Counted from the first letter of the stretch, positions 1 to 6,243 are shown. The stretch: DNA of 8,061 nucleotides from Hyphomicrobiales bacterium (GCA_027051995.1 JALUFY010000380.1:1-8061), one strand, 5' to 3'. Translations and numbers: made by a program. Notes: generated by a model not told the origin, from the letters alone.

Positions 1-919
1 ACAATCCGGCGGGCGGCTCATGCGCTTTTTCCGGCTCTGCGGCGCGGGCGGCGAAGGCGGCCACCGGCGGGGCGCTTTCGGCCTCCGGCGCGTGCGATGC
101 GTCCCGCGCGGGCGTGGCCGGCGCGGCGGATGTTTGGGCGCGGCGCACGCGGGGCGCGGGGCGCGGCGTCTCGTGGGCGTCCTCTTCCTCCATGCGGGCC
201 AGGGCGCGGCGGCGGGCGCGGGCGGCGCGGCGGCGCTGAAGAAAGGCGCTGATGCCGAGCCGCCAGTGGCTGACGCCGCCGAACCCGGCGGCGATGCGGT
301 CCTGATTGCGCTCGCCCAGAACGCGCGCCGAGGCGATGATGTCGGCGCTGCCGATCCCCAGGGCCTTGAGAAGGGCGGTCAGCGTGAGGATGACGAGAAG
401 AATCGCGGCGAAGATGACCGAGGCCAGGGGCTTCATGGCGAAATTGAGCAGGGTGATCAGGCCGTGGGCGGCAAGACCGCCCAGGTTGCCGCCAAGACCG
501 GCGGCCAGAGGCCAGCCGGAGGGTGCGGGAAAACAGGCGGCGAAGGCCGCCCCCGCCAGCATCAGGCCCAGCCACCAGCCGATGCGGCGCAATGGCCGCG
601 AGAAGGGCGCATGCGACATCAGCCGCCCGGCCCAGGCCACGGGCACGGCCACGGCGGCGATGACCGCCAGGCCGAGCTGGCTCATCAGCTCGTCGGAGAC
701 GATGGCCCCCGGCCAGCCCAGCCAGTTGCGCACCGGCCCGTCCAGCGCCCGGTTGAGCGACGGATCAAGCGCCGACCAGGTGGCCAGCGACAGGGCCAGA
801 AGCCCGGCGGCGGCCAGCAGCAGAACGCCGGAGAGCTCCATGAGCCGCATGGCCACGAAACGGCGCAGGGCGGCCGGGATGGCGCTGTCGTCTGTTTCCA
901 GGTTGTGTTGCTGACTCAT
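1..919 (-). CDS. ftsK: DNA translocase FtsK, N-terminal part (3' end beyond window edge)
   Basis: The product is the membrane anchor of the FtsK/SpoIIIE DNA pump, which works at the division septum, moves chromosome ends apart and activates XerCD at dif. The 306 visible codons hold four hydrophobic segments (about residues 27-49, 80-98, 113-133 and 164-186). A Gly-rich GLGGNLGG stretch lies between the third and fourth, the usual FtsK_4TM pattern. From about residue 228 an Arg-rich stretch leads into an Ala/Pro-rich, charged linker, again typical of FtsK. The RecA-like motor and gamma domain would lie beyond position 1 and are not seen. The ATG at 919 is the only start in this frame after a stop at 1019-1021. 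It has no well-placed Shine-Dalgarno; a G-run (935-939) is about 15 bases away. The gene sits behind amtB but after a strong terminator, so it is probably transcribed separately. The 4TM-plus-linker architecture and the amtB-glnK neighbourhood support the call. Confidence 0.92.
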   Translation of the reverse strand, partial: MSQQHNLETDDSAIPAALRRFVAMRLMELSGVLLLAAAGLLALSLATWSALDPSLNRALDGPVRNWLGWPGAIVSDELMSQLGLAVIAAVAVPVAWAGRLMSHAPFSRPLRRIGWWLGLMLAGAAFAACFPAPSGWPLAAGLGGNLGGLAAHGLITLLNFAMKPLASVIFAAILLVILTLTALLKALGIGSADIIASARVLGERNQDRIAAGFGGVSHWRLGISAFLQRRRAARARRRALARMEEEDAHETPRPAPRVRRAQTSAAPATPARDASHAPEAESAPPVAAFAARAAEPEKAHEPPAGL

Positions 920-1012
920 GGCGGACCGGCTGAACCCCCTGTGGATCTGAACAGGCTTCGCGGCGCGGCCCGTCGCGCGGGCGCGCCTTTTGCGCCATCT
1001 TGCGCGACGCCG

Positions 1013-1028
1013 GTTAAGCTATCGTAAA
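1013..1028 (-). promoter_or_regulatory. candidate CtrA-type box upstream of ftsK
   Basis: Read on the minus strand this is TTTA-CGATAGC-TTAAC, one mismatch from the alphaproteobacterial CtrA site TTAA-N7-TTAAC. It lies about 95 bases upstream of the ftsK start, in a short AT-rich island within very GC-rich DNA. CtrA controls division genes in several alphaproteobacteria. The link here is inference from one imperfect match. Confidence 0.3.
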
Positions 1029-1056
1029 CCATCGGCGCTTTTGACCCGCCGCGACG

Positions 1057-1088
1057 CAAAACCCGCGGAGGATTTCTCCCCCGCGGGT
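1057..1088 (-). terminator. Rho-independent terminator of amtB
   Basis: On the minus strand, 45 bases past the amtB stop, ACCCGCGGGGGA pairs with TCCTCCGCGGGT. The result is a 12-bp stem with a single G-U pair, closed by a GAAA (GNRA) tetraloop and followed at once by TTTT. On the plus strand the same DNA would have an A-C mismatch and a UUUC loop, so the structure is best formed by the amtB transcript. It should separate glnK-amtB from ftsK. Confidence 0.85.
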
Positions 1089-1132
1089 CTTTCGCGCCCC
1101 TCTCGCAAGGCACGCGGTCATGCGTTCGCGGA

Positions 1133-2431
1133 TCAGTCGTGGATGGTTTCACCATGCAGGGTGAAGTCCAGACCCTCGATCTCGTCGGCCTCGCTGACAC
1201 GCAGGCCCATGATCATGTCGATGACCTTCAGAAGGATGAAGGTGACGATGGCGCAGTAGACGATGGTGGCGATGATGCCCTCGAACTGCACCCACACCTG
1301 CATGGCGTTGCCCTCGATGAGGCCGGCGGTGCCGCCGATGGCCTTGCGGGCGAAGACGCCGGTGAGCAGCGCGCCGACGATGCCGCCCACGCCATGCACG
1401 CCGAAGGCGTCCAGGCTGTCGTCATAGCCCAGGGCGTTCTTCAGGCCGGTGGCGCCCCAGAAGCAGACCACGCCGGCGATCAGGCCGAGGATCAGCGCCC
1501 CGGTGGGATCGACGAAGCCGGAAGCCGGGGTGATGGCCACAAGGCCGGCCACCGCGCCGGAGATCATGCCCAGCACGGAGGGCTTGCGGTGCACCATCCA
1601 CTCGGCGAACATCCAGGACAGGGCGGCGGCGGCGGTGGCGATCTGCGTCACCGCCATGGCCATGCCGGCGGAATTGTCGGCGGCGACGGCGGAACCGGCG
1701 TTGAAGCCGAACCAGCCGACCCACAGCAGCGAAGCGCCGATGACCGACAGCACCAGATTGTGCGGGGCCATGTTCTCCTTGCCGAAGCCGACGCGCTTGC
1801 CCAGCACGAGGGCGGCCACGAGACCGGCCACGCCGGCGTTGATGTGCACCACGGTGCCGCCGGCGAAATCAAGCACGCCCAGGCCGCCCAGGAAGCCGCC
1901 GCCCCACACCCAGTGGCAGATGGGCGCATAGACGATGAGCACCCACAGGCCCATGAAGACCAGCATGGAGGAGAACTTCATGCGCTCGGCGAAGGCGCCG
2001 GTGATCAGCGCCGGGGTGATGATGGCGAAGGTCATCTGGAAGGTCATGAAGACCGAATCCGGAATGCTTCCGTTCAGCGTGTCCTTGCCCATGTTGACCA
2101 GGAAGGCGTTGGACAGCCCGCCCCAGAAGGACTGGCCCGCGCCGCCGTCGCCAAAGGCGATGGAATAGCCCGCGATCATCCACAGCACGGTGATCAGGGC
2201 GGTGATGGCGAAGCTCTGCGCCATGGTGGCCAGCACGTTCTTGCGCCGCACCATGCCGCCATAGAACAGCGCCAGGCCCGGAATGGTCATCATCAGCACC
2301 AGGGCGGTGGAGGTGAGCATCCAGGCGGTGTTGCCGGTATCGAGCTTGTCCGCCGCCAGCGCCGGCTCGGCGAGCAGCAGGCAGGAGGCCGCGAAGGCTC
2401 CCGCGTATGTCTTCCAGTTCTTCAAGGACAT
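1133..2431 (-). CDS. amtB: ammonium transporter AmtB (Amt/Rh family)
   Basis: This is an inner-membrane trimeric channel for ammonium uptake, regulated by the PII protein GlnK encoded just upstream. The chosen start gives 432 residues. Residues 1-26 look like a signal peptide (MSLKNW, hydrophobic core, then AEPALA before ADKLD), as in many proteobacterial Amt proteins. The pore residues of the family are present: Phe135 and Phe243 (gate), Trp176 in HWVWGG, Asp188 before AGGTVVH, the twin histidines His196 and His346, and Trp240/Ser247 in WFGFNAGS. The C-terminal tail (SEADEIEGLDFTLHGE) is the conserved part that contacts GlnK. The ATG at 2431 is preferred because GAGGAG lies 8 bases before it. 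In-frame upstream ATGs at 2452 and 2476 would put a basic extension before the signal peptide. The gene follows glnK by 66 bases and is presumably co-transcribed from the glnK sigma-54 promoter. Confidence 0.97.
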   Translation of the reverse strand: MSLKNWKTYAGAFAASCLLLAEPALAADKLDTGNTAWMLTSTALVLMMTIPGLALFYGGMVRRKNVLATMAQSFAITALITVLWMIAGYSIAFGDGGAGQSFWGGLSNAFLVNMGKDTLNGSIPDSVFMTFQMTFAIITPALITGAFAERMKFSSMLVFMGLWVLIVYAPICHWVWGGGFLGGLGVLDFAGGTVVHINAGVAGLVAALVLGKRVGFGKENMAPHNLVLSVIGASLLWVGWFGFNAGSAVAADNSAGMAMAVTQIATAAAALSWMFAEWMVHRKPSVLGMISGAVAGLVAITPASGFVDPTGALILGLIAGVVCFWGATGLKNALGYDDSLDAFGVHGVGGIVGALLTGVFARKAIGGTAGLIEGNAMQVWVQFEGIIATIVYCAIVTFILLKVIDMIMGLRVSEADEIEGLDFTLHGETIHD

Positions 2432-2439
2432 CCTCTTTA

Positions 2440-2445
2440 CTCCTC
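2440..2445 (-). promoter_or_regulatory. ribosome binding site that decides the amtB start
   Basis: GAGGAG on the minus strand ends 8 bases before the ATG at 2431. Neither longer in-frame start (2452, 2476) has as well-placed a site, so this fixes the amtB N-terminus at the signal peptide. Confidence 0.75.
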
Positions 2446-2457
2446 TTTGCATCCCTT

Positions 2458-2483
2458 CGCGGCCTGAAATCCTCAAGGCCGCG
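2458..2483 (-). other. hairpin between glnK and amtB
   Basis: CGCGGCCT and AGGCCGCG form a perfect 8-bp inverted repeat around a 10-base loop, starting 14 bases past the glnK stop. In the minus-strand transcript the stem is followed by AAGGGATGC rather than a U-run, so it is not an intrinsic terminator. It could protect the glnK message or set the glnK:amtB ratio. That role is inferred from position only. Confidence 0.5.
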
Positions 2484-2497
2484 TGAATTGTCCGGAT

Positions 2498-2836
2498 TTA
2501 CAGCGCGTCCGCGTCGGTCTCGCCGGTGCGCACGCGGATGGTTTTTTCGATGGGCAGGACGAAGATCTTGCCGTCGCCGATCTGGCCGGTCTTGGCGGCC
2601 TGCTGAATGGCCTCCAGCGCCTTGTCCATCATGTCTTCGGTGACCGCGACCTCGATCTTCACCTTGGGCAGGAAATTGACCACGTATTCGGCGCCGCGAT
2701 AGACCTCCGTGTGGCCCTTCTGGCGGCCGTGGCCCTTGACCTCGGACACCGTCATGCCCTCGATGCCGAGAGCGGCGAGCGCCTCGCGCACGTGCTCCAG
2801 CCGGTGCGGCTTGATGACTGCGATAATGTATTTCAT
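2498..2836 (-). CDS. glnK: nitrogen regulatory protein PII (GlnK)
   Basis: This is a small trimeric cytosolic signal protein that senses 2-oxoglutarate, ATP/ADP and glutamine-dependent uridylylation. When nitrogen is ample it docks on AmtB and closes it. The product is 112 residues, the normal PII length, and begins MKYIIAVIKPHRLEHV. The T-loop is complete (residues about 37-55) with Tyr51, the uridylylation site, in TEVYRGAEY, and with FLPKVKIE after it. Residue 54 is Asn, as in GlnK rather than the Asp usual in GlnB. The nucleotide-binding segment GDGKIFV (87-93) and the C-terminal TIRVRTGE are intact. The start at 2836 has GGGAG 7 bases upstream; an in-frame start at 2899 would add 21 atypical residues and overlap the sigma-54 promoter. 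Pairing with amtB, as well as Asn54, argues for GlnK over GlnB. Confidence 0.97.
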   Translation of the reverse strand: MKYIIAVIKPHRLEHVREALAALGIEGMTVSEVKGHGRQKGHTEVYRGAEYVVNFLPKVKIEVAVTEDMMDKALEAIQQAAKTGQIGDGKIFVLPIEKTIRVRTGETDADAL

Positions 2837-2843
2837 TGACTGT

Positions 2844-2848
2844 CTCCC
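2844..2848 (-). promoter_or_regulatory. ribosome binding site of glnK
   Basis: GGGAG on the minus strand lies 7 bases before the ATG at 2836. It supports that start over the upstream in-frame ATG at 2899. Confidence 0.65.
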
Positions 2849-2899
2849 GTTTGTCCCTCTCCCGCGGCATAGCGCCCGCGGAAGTCTGGCGGAGTCCAT

Positions 2900-2915
2900 T
2901 ACAAGGGCCGTGCCA
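2900..2915 (-). promoter_or_regulatory. sigma-54 (RpoN) promoter of glnK-amtB
   Basis: The minus strand reads TGGCAC-GGCCC-TTGTA, against the sigma-54 consensus TGGCAC-N5-TTGCA. The -24 element is perfect, the spacing is exact, and the -12 element carries GT for GC. Transcription would start near 2889-2890, leaving a leader of about 53 bases before glnK. glnK-amtB operons are commonly NtrC/RpoN-dependent, which agrees with this. Confidence 0.75.
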
Positions 2916-2951
2916 AAGTGGTTAAGAAATTACAACCCATTGACAAACAAG

Positions 2952-2967
2952 GGAAAAATCATTTTCC
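2952..2967. repeat. inverted repeat GGAAAA-N4-TTTTCC
   Basis: A perfect 6-bp inverted repeat with a 4-base centre lies between the glnK promoter and nhaP. It could be an operator half-site pair for a dimeric regulator of either divergent gene. I do not recognise a specific regulator. Confidence 0.35.
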
Positions 2968-2979
2968 GTATAAAATCCG

Positions 2980-2994
2980 GCGCAAAATGCGTGC
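2980..2994 (-). promoter_or_regulatory. candidate NtrC enhancer site
   Basis: On the minus strand this reads GCAC-N7-GCGC. The NtrC core as I know it is GCAC-N7-GTGC, so there is one mismatch in the half-sites. The centre is about 98 bases upstream of the predicted sigma-54 start, close to the usual position of NtrC enhancers. The call depends on the sigma-54 promoter next to it. Confidence 0.4.
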
Positions 2995-3000
2995 TTAAAT

Positions 3001-3023
3001 TTTATGCGTTTATGCATAAATGC
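3001..3023. repeat. TTTATGC repeat cluster with a near-perfect palindrome
   Basis: TTTATGC occurs at 3001-3007 and 3009-3015, and inverted (GCATAAA) at 3014-3020. The last two form a perfect 12-bp palindrome, TTTATGCATAAA (3009-3020). It extends to 18 bases (3006-3023) with only one mismatched pair. It sits about 90 bases ahead of the nhaP start and about 115-130 bases upstream of the glnK transcription start, so it could serve either gene. The binding protein is unknown. Confidence 0.5.
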
Positions 3024-3096
3024 CTATTTTTTAATCAGCAAGGGTGCGCGGCTTTTCACCGGCCCGCGCCGCCCACTGGCGCGAATCATCCCGGCG

Positions 3097-3108
3097 GGCT
3101 AAAAAGCC
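3097..3108 (+). other. small hairpin at the nhaP translation start
   Basis: GGCT-AAAA-AGCC gives a 4-bp stem ending 4 bases before the nhaP ATG, where a Shine-Dalgarno would normally be. No recognisable ribosome binding site is present. The hairpin is weak alone, and any role in translation control is conjecture. Confidence 0.3.
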
Positions 3109-3112
3109 TTTC

Positions 3113-4459
3113 ATGACGTTTTTCGAAATCTCCGCCCTGCTGCTGACGCTCTCGGCGCTGTTCGGCTTTCTCAATCACATCACGTGGAAACTGCCGCACA
3201 CCATCGGGCTCGTCATCATGGCGCTGCTGGCCTCGGCGGTCATCGTGCTGGCCGATGTGCTCTGGCCCGGCCTTGGCATCTCGCGCGCCGTCAGCGCCGC
3301 CCTGCGCAAGGTGGATTTCGCCAACGCGCTGATGAACGGCATGCTGGCGCTGCTTTTGTTCGCCGGGGCGGTGCATGTGAACTTCGCCGAACTGGCCGAG
3401 CGCAAGTGGGCCATTGGCCTGATGGCCACCCTTGGAGTGCTTGTCTCCACCTTCGTCACCGCCATTGGCGTCTATTACTTCGGCCGCTGGTTCTGCCCGC
3501 GCATGCCCTTCGTCTGGGCGCTGGTGTTCGGGGCGCTGATCTCGCCCACCGATCCAGTGGCCGTGCTGGGGCTCATCAAGACCATCCGCATCCCGCGCCT
3601 GCTGCGCGCCAAGATCGCCGGCGAATCGCTGTTCAACGACGGCGTCGGCGTGGTCGTCTTCACCGTCATGCTGGCCATCGCCATGTCGGCCGATCCCGGC
3701 CTGATGGACGGCGCGGGCCAGGCGGCGCATCATGCGGGAGCGGCGGCGGGCGGCCACGGCGGGGAGCATGTCGGCGTGCTGATGATCCTCAAGCTGTTCG
3801 CCGGCGAGGCGCTGGGCGGGGCCGTTCTGGGCCTGCTGGCGGGCCTTCTGGCCTACGCCATGATGAAGCGCATCGACGAGCACAACATCGAGGTGCTGAT
3901 CACCCTGGCGCTGGTCTTCGGCGCCTACGCGCTGGCCATGCGGCTGCATATCTCGGGGCCCATCGCCATGGTGGTGGCCGGGCTGCTGATCGGCAATCAC
4001 GGGGCGCGCTTCGCCATGAGCCGCAACACCCGCCGCCATGTCTTCGAGTTCTGGACGCTGCTCGACGAAATTCTCAACTCGGTGCTGTTTCTGCTCATCG
4101 GGCTGGAGGTGCTGGGCATCACCTGGAACACGGTCAACCTGCCGCTGGCCTTTTTCGCCATTCCGCTGGTGCTTTTCGCGCGGCTCGTCTCGGTGGCCAT
4201 TCCCATCAACCTGCTGCGGGTGCGCGACAAGTTCGAGGAAGGCACCATCGCCGTGCTCACATGGGGCGGCCTGCGCGGCGGCATCTCCGTGGCCCTGGCG
4301 CTGTCGCTGCCCGGCAACGCCTACAAGCCGGCCATCCTCATGGCCACCTACGCCGTGGTGGTCTTTTCCATCATCGTTCAGGGGCTGACCATGAAGCGGC
4401 TGGTCATGCGCTACAGCTTCCACGGCGCGGGCAAGGAGCCCGAAGAGGACGAAGAGTGA
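3113..4459 (+). CDS. nhaP: CPA1-family sodium:proton antiporter (NhaP type)
   Basis: This is an inner-membrane antiporter that exchanges Na+ (possibly K+ or Li+) for protons in pH and salt homeostasis. The 448-residue product is hydrophobic throughout, with about a dozen membrane segments. Family signatures are present: ISPTDPVAVL with Thr146-Asp147, GESLFNDGVGVVVF with the Asn175-Asp176 pair expected to bind the ion, and TWGGLRGGISVALALSLP with Arg388. A loop at residues 205-219 is rich in His, Gly and Ala (His206, 207, 215, 219). The C-terminus is a short acidic tail (EPEEDEE), without the large cytosolic domain of some CPA1 proteins. The ATG at 3113 matches where homologues begin (FFEISALLLTL), but it has no Shine-Dalgarno. 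An in-frame GTG at 3044 would add 23 polar residues and is less likely. The gene is divergent from glnK and shares its control region. Ion specificity cannot be read from sequence. Confidence 0.93.
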   Translation: MTFFEISALLLTLSALFGFLNHITWKLPHTIGLVIMALLASAVIVLADVLWPGLGISRAVSAALRKVDFANALMNGMLALLLFAGAVHVNFAELAERKWAIGLMATLGVLVSTFVTAIGVYYFGRWFCPRMPFVWALVFGALISPTDPVAVLGLIKTIRIPRLLRAKIAGESLFNDGVGVVVFTVMLAIAMSADPGLMDGAGQAAHHAGAAAGGHGGEHVGVLMILKLFAGEALGGAVLGLLAGLLAYAMMKRIDEHNIEVLITLALVFGAYALAMRLHISGPIAMVVAGLLIGNHGARFAMSRNTRRHVFEFWTLLDEILNSVLFLLIGLEVLGITWNTVNLPLAFFAIPLVLFARLVSVAIPINLLRVRDKFEEGTIAVLTWGGLRGGISVALALSLPGNAYKPAILMATYAVVVFSIIVQGLTMKRLVMRYSFHGAGKEPEEDEE

Positions 4460-4532
4460 CTGCCTCCCGGCGATGAGATGACGCGCGGCTCCGCGCCGGA
4501 GCGGCGGGGCGGGAAGGGGCCGTGGGAAAGGA
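4460..4532. other. convergent gap between nhaP and lysS
   Basis: The two genes end 73 bases apart, tail to tail. The only structure I see is GCTCCG-CGC-CGGAGC (4488-4502), a 6-bp stem with a 3-base loop. It has no T-run on either strand, so it is not a convincing intrinsic terminator. Termination here may depend on Rho or extend into the opposite gene. Confidence 0.5.
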
Positions 4533-6128
4533 TCAGGCCAGTTCGCCCGCCAGGGCGGAGCGGATCAGCCGGCGCGTTTCCTCCAAGCCGTAAAGCGCCG
4601 CGAAGGAGCCGAAGCGCGGCCCCTGGGGCTGGCCCAGCAGCACTTCGTAGAGCGCCCTGAACCAGTCACGCAGGTTTTCGAACGCGTGCGCCTTGCCCAC
4701 TTCATAGACGGCGTTCTGGATGTCCTGGGCCGAGGCGTCCGCGGGCAGCTCCGCCAGTTTCTCCTCCAGCTCGCGCAGCGCCGCGCGCTCGGTTTCGTCC
4801 GGGGCGCGATGGCTTATCGTGGGCTTGACGAAATCCTCGTAGTAGTTGATGGCGAAGCCCGCCATGCGGTCCACTTCCGGATGGGTTTCTGGCGAAGCGC
4901 CCGGCGCGTAGCGGCGGATGAAGCCCCACAGGATGTCCTTGTCCTGGGCGTGCGAGGCGGACACCAGATTGAGCAGCAGGGCGAAGGTGATGGGCATGCC
5001 GATGGCCGGCACATTGCCCTTGTGGATGTGCCAGGCGGGATTGGACAGCCGCTGCCTTGCGTCCTGCTCCGGGTATTTGGCAACGTGGGCGTAATAGTCG
5101 TCCATGTGGCGGGGGATGACGTCGAAATAGAGCCTGCGGGCCTCGCGCGGCTTGTTGAACATGAACAGCGACAGGGATTCGGGCGAGCCGTAGCGCAGCC
5201 ATTCCTCGATGGTCAGGCCGTTGCCCTTCGATTTCGAGATCTTGCCGCCCTTGTCGTCGAGGAACAGCTCGTAGATGAAGCTCTCCGGCGGGCGCGAGCC
5301 GAGCACGCGGCATATCTTCTGCCCCACCTTGACCGAATCAATGAGATCCTTGCCCGACATTTCGTAATCCACCCCCAGGGCGTGCCAGCGCATGGCCCAG
5401 TCGGGCTTCCATTGCAGCTTGCAATGGCCTCCGGTGACCGGCGTCTCGAAGGCCTTTCCCGTCTCCGGGTCGCGCCAGACGATGGTTCCGGCGTCCAGCT
5501 TCACCTCTTCCACCGGCACCTGCATGACGATGCCTGTTTCGGGGTGAATGGGCAGGAAGGGCGAATAGGTCCTGCGGCGCTCCTCGCGCAGGGTGGGCAG
5601 CATGATGTTCATCACATCATCGAACTTCTCCAGCATGCGCAGGAGCGCGGCGTCGAAGCGCCCGGAGGTGTAATAGCCGGTGGAGGAGGCGAATTCGTAA
5701 TCGAACCCGAAGCGGTCGAGAAAGGCCTGAAGGCGGGCGTTGTTGTGCGCGCCGAAACTCTCGTGGGTGCCGAAAGGATCGGGCACCCGCGTCAGCGGCT
5801 TGCCCAGATTGGCCTCCAGCACATGGGCGTTGGGGACGTTGCCCGGCACCTTGCGCAGGGCGTCCATGTCGTCGGAGAAGCAGATCAGGCGTGTCCTGAC
5901 GTCCGTCAGCGTCTCCAGCGCGTGGCGCACATACTGGGTGCGGGCGATTTCGCCGAAGGTGCCGATGTGCGGCAGGCCGGAGGGGCCATAGCCGGTCTCG
6001 AACAGCACGGGCTTGTCCGCCGGGCGGTCTTTCTGGCTCTCCAGGCGCTTGACGATCTTGCGCGCCTCCTGAAACGGCCAGGCCTTGGACTTTTGCGCCT
6101 CTTCGCGCAGGGCGGAATCAACCGTCAT
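4533..6128 (-). CDS. lysS: lysyl-tRNA synthetase, class I
   Basis: The enzyme charges tRNA-Lys with lysine using ATP, in the cytosol. The 531-residue protein is the class I form (archaeal type, also in many alphaproteobacteria and spirochaetes), unrelated to the class II LysRS of most bacteria. The Rossmann-fold signatures are clear: [18 protein letters not shown] with the HIGH-equivalent HIGT at 54-57, and [12 protein letters not shown] with the KMSKS-equivalent KISKS at 296-300. GYYTSGRFD and MSGKDLIDS are also typical. After about residue 360 comes the helical anticodon-binding part. The length is normal for the family and the frame is unbroken. The ATG at 6128 has GAGGA 9 bases upstream and gives the expected N-terminus (residues 13-19 KSKAWPF). 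The gene is monocistronic as far as visible, convergent with nhaP and divergent from the helicase gene. Confidence 0.96.
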   Translation of the reverse strand: MTVDSALREEAQKSKAWPFQEARKIVKRLESQKDRPADKPVLFETGYGPSGLPHIGTFGEIARTQYVRHALETLTDVRTRLICFSDDMDALRKVPGNVPNAHVLEANLGKPLTRVPDPFGTHESFGAHNNARLQAFLDRFGFDYEFASSTGYYTSGRFDAALLRMLEKFDDVMNIMLPTLREERRRTYSPFLPIHPETGIVMQVPVEEVKLDAGTIVWRDPETGKAFETPVTGGHCKLQWKPDWAMRWHALGVDYEMSGKDLIDSVKVGQKICRVLGSRPPESFIYELFLDDKGGKISKSKGNGLTIEEWLRYGSPESLSLFMFNKPREARRLYFDVIPRHMDDYYAHVAKYPEQDARQRLSNPAWHIHKGNVPAIGMPITFALLLNLVSASHAQDKDILWGFIRRYAPGASPETHPEVDRMAGFAINYYEDFVKPTISHRAPDETERAALRELEEKLAELPADASAQDIQNAVYEVGKAHAFENLRDWFRALYEVLLGQPQGPRFGSFAALYGLEETRRLIRSALAGELA

Positions 6129-6137
6129 GAGTATCTG

Positions 6138-6142
6138 TCCTC
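6138..6142 (-). promoter_or_regulatory. ribosome binding site of lysS
   Basis: GAGGA on the minus strand lies 9 bases before the ATG at 6128 and supports that start. Confidence 0.6.
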
Positions 6143-6167
6143 GGAAAATCGTGAACTTGCTGGCAAT

Positions 6168-6196
6168 GCTCTAGGCGCGGGCGCGGCAAATATCAA
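6168..6196 (-). promoter_or_regulatory. weak candidate promoter of lysS
   Basis: The minus strand has TTGATA (6191-6196), a 17-base spacer, then TAGAGC (6168-6173). The -35 element matches well but the -10 matches only 3 of 6. It is the best pair I found between the divergent starts, and would give a leader of about 30 bases. Confidence 0.3.
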
Positions 6197-6209
6197 GCGC
6201 CGGAGGCGA

Positions 6210-6237
6210 TTGCGCGGGCGGCGGAAGGGCTTATATT
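6210..6237 (+). promoter_or_regulatory. candidate promoter giving a leaderless helicase mRNA
   Basis: TTGCGC (6210-6215), a 16-base spacer and TATATT (6232-6237) form a plausible sigma-70 promoter. Transcription would be expected 7 bases past the -10, at about 6244, which is the A of the helicase ATG. The only G-rich stretch upstream (GGAAGGG, 6223-6229) is 14 bases from the ATG, too far for a good ribosome site. Confidence 0.42.
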
Positions 6238-6243
6238 GGCCCG

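Noticed and set aside
20..1027. A plus-strand open frame of 335 codons opposite ftsK.
   Set aside because: The minus strand gives a clean four-helix FtsK N-terminus. The plus-strand product is Gly/Arg/Gln-rich with no domain.
1139..2467. A 442-codon plus-strand open frame opposite amtB.
   Set aside because: It mirrors amtB almost end to end and its product is a low-complexity His/Gly/Asp/Gln-rich string, as expected for the complement of GC-rich membrane-protein codons.
2432..2476. A longer AmtB starting at 2476 or 2452.
   Set aside because: It would place a basic stretch before a clear signal peptide, and GAGGAG is correctly spaced only for the ATG at 2431.
2940..2974. TTGACA (2940-2945) and TATAAA (2969-2974) as a sigma-70 promoter for nhaP.
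   Set aside because: Both elements look good, but the spacing is 23 bases, far beyond the usable 15-19, and neither has a suitable partner at proper distance.
3086..4423. A 445-codon minus-strand open frame opposite nhaP.
   Set aside because: Its product is Gln/His/Asp-rich with no motif. The plus-strand frame has complete CPA1 signatures, so this is a shadow.
4488..4502. GCTCCG-CGC-CGGAGC as a two-way terminator between nhaP and lysS.
   Set aside because: The stem is short, the loop is 3 bases, and there is no T-run on either side. In DNA this GC-rich such stems are expected by chance.
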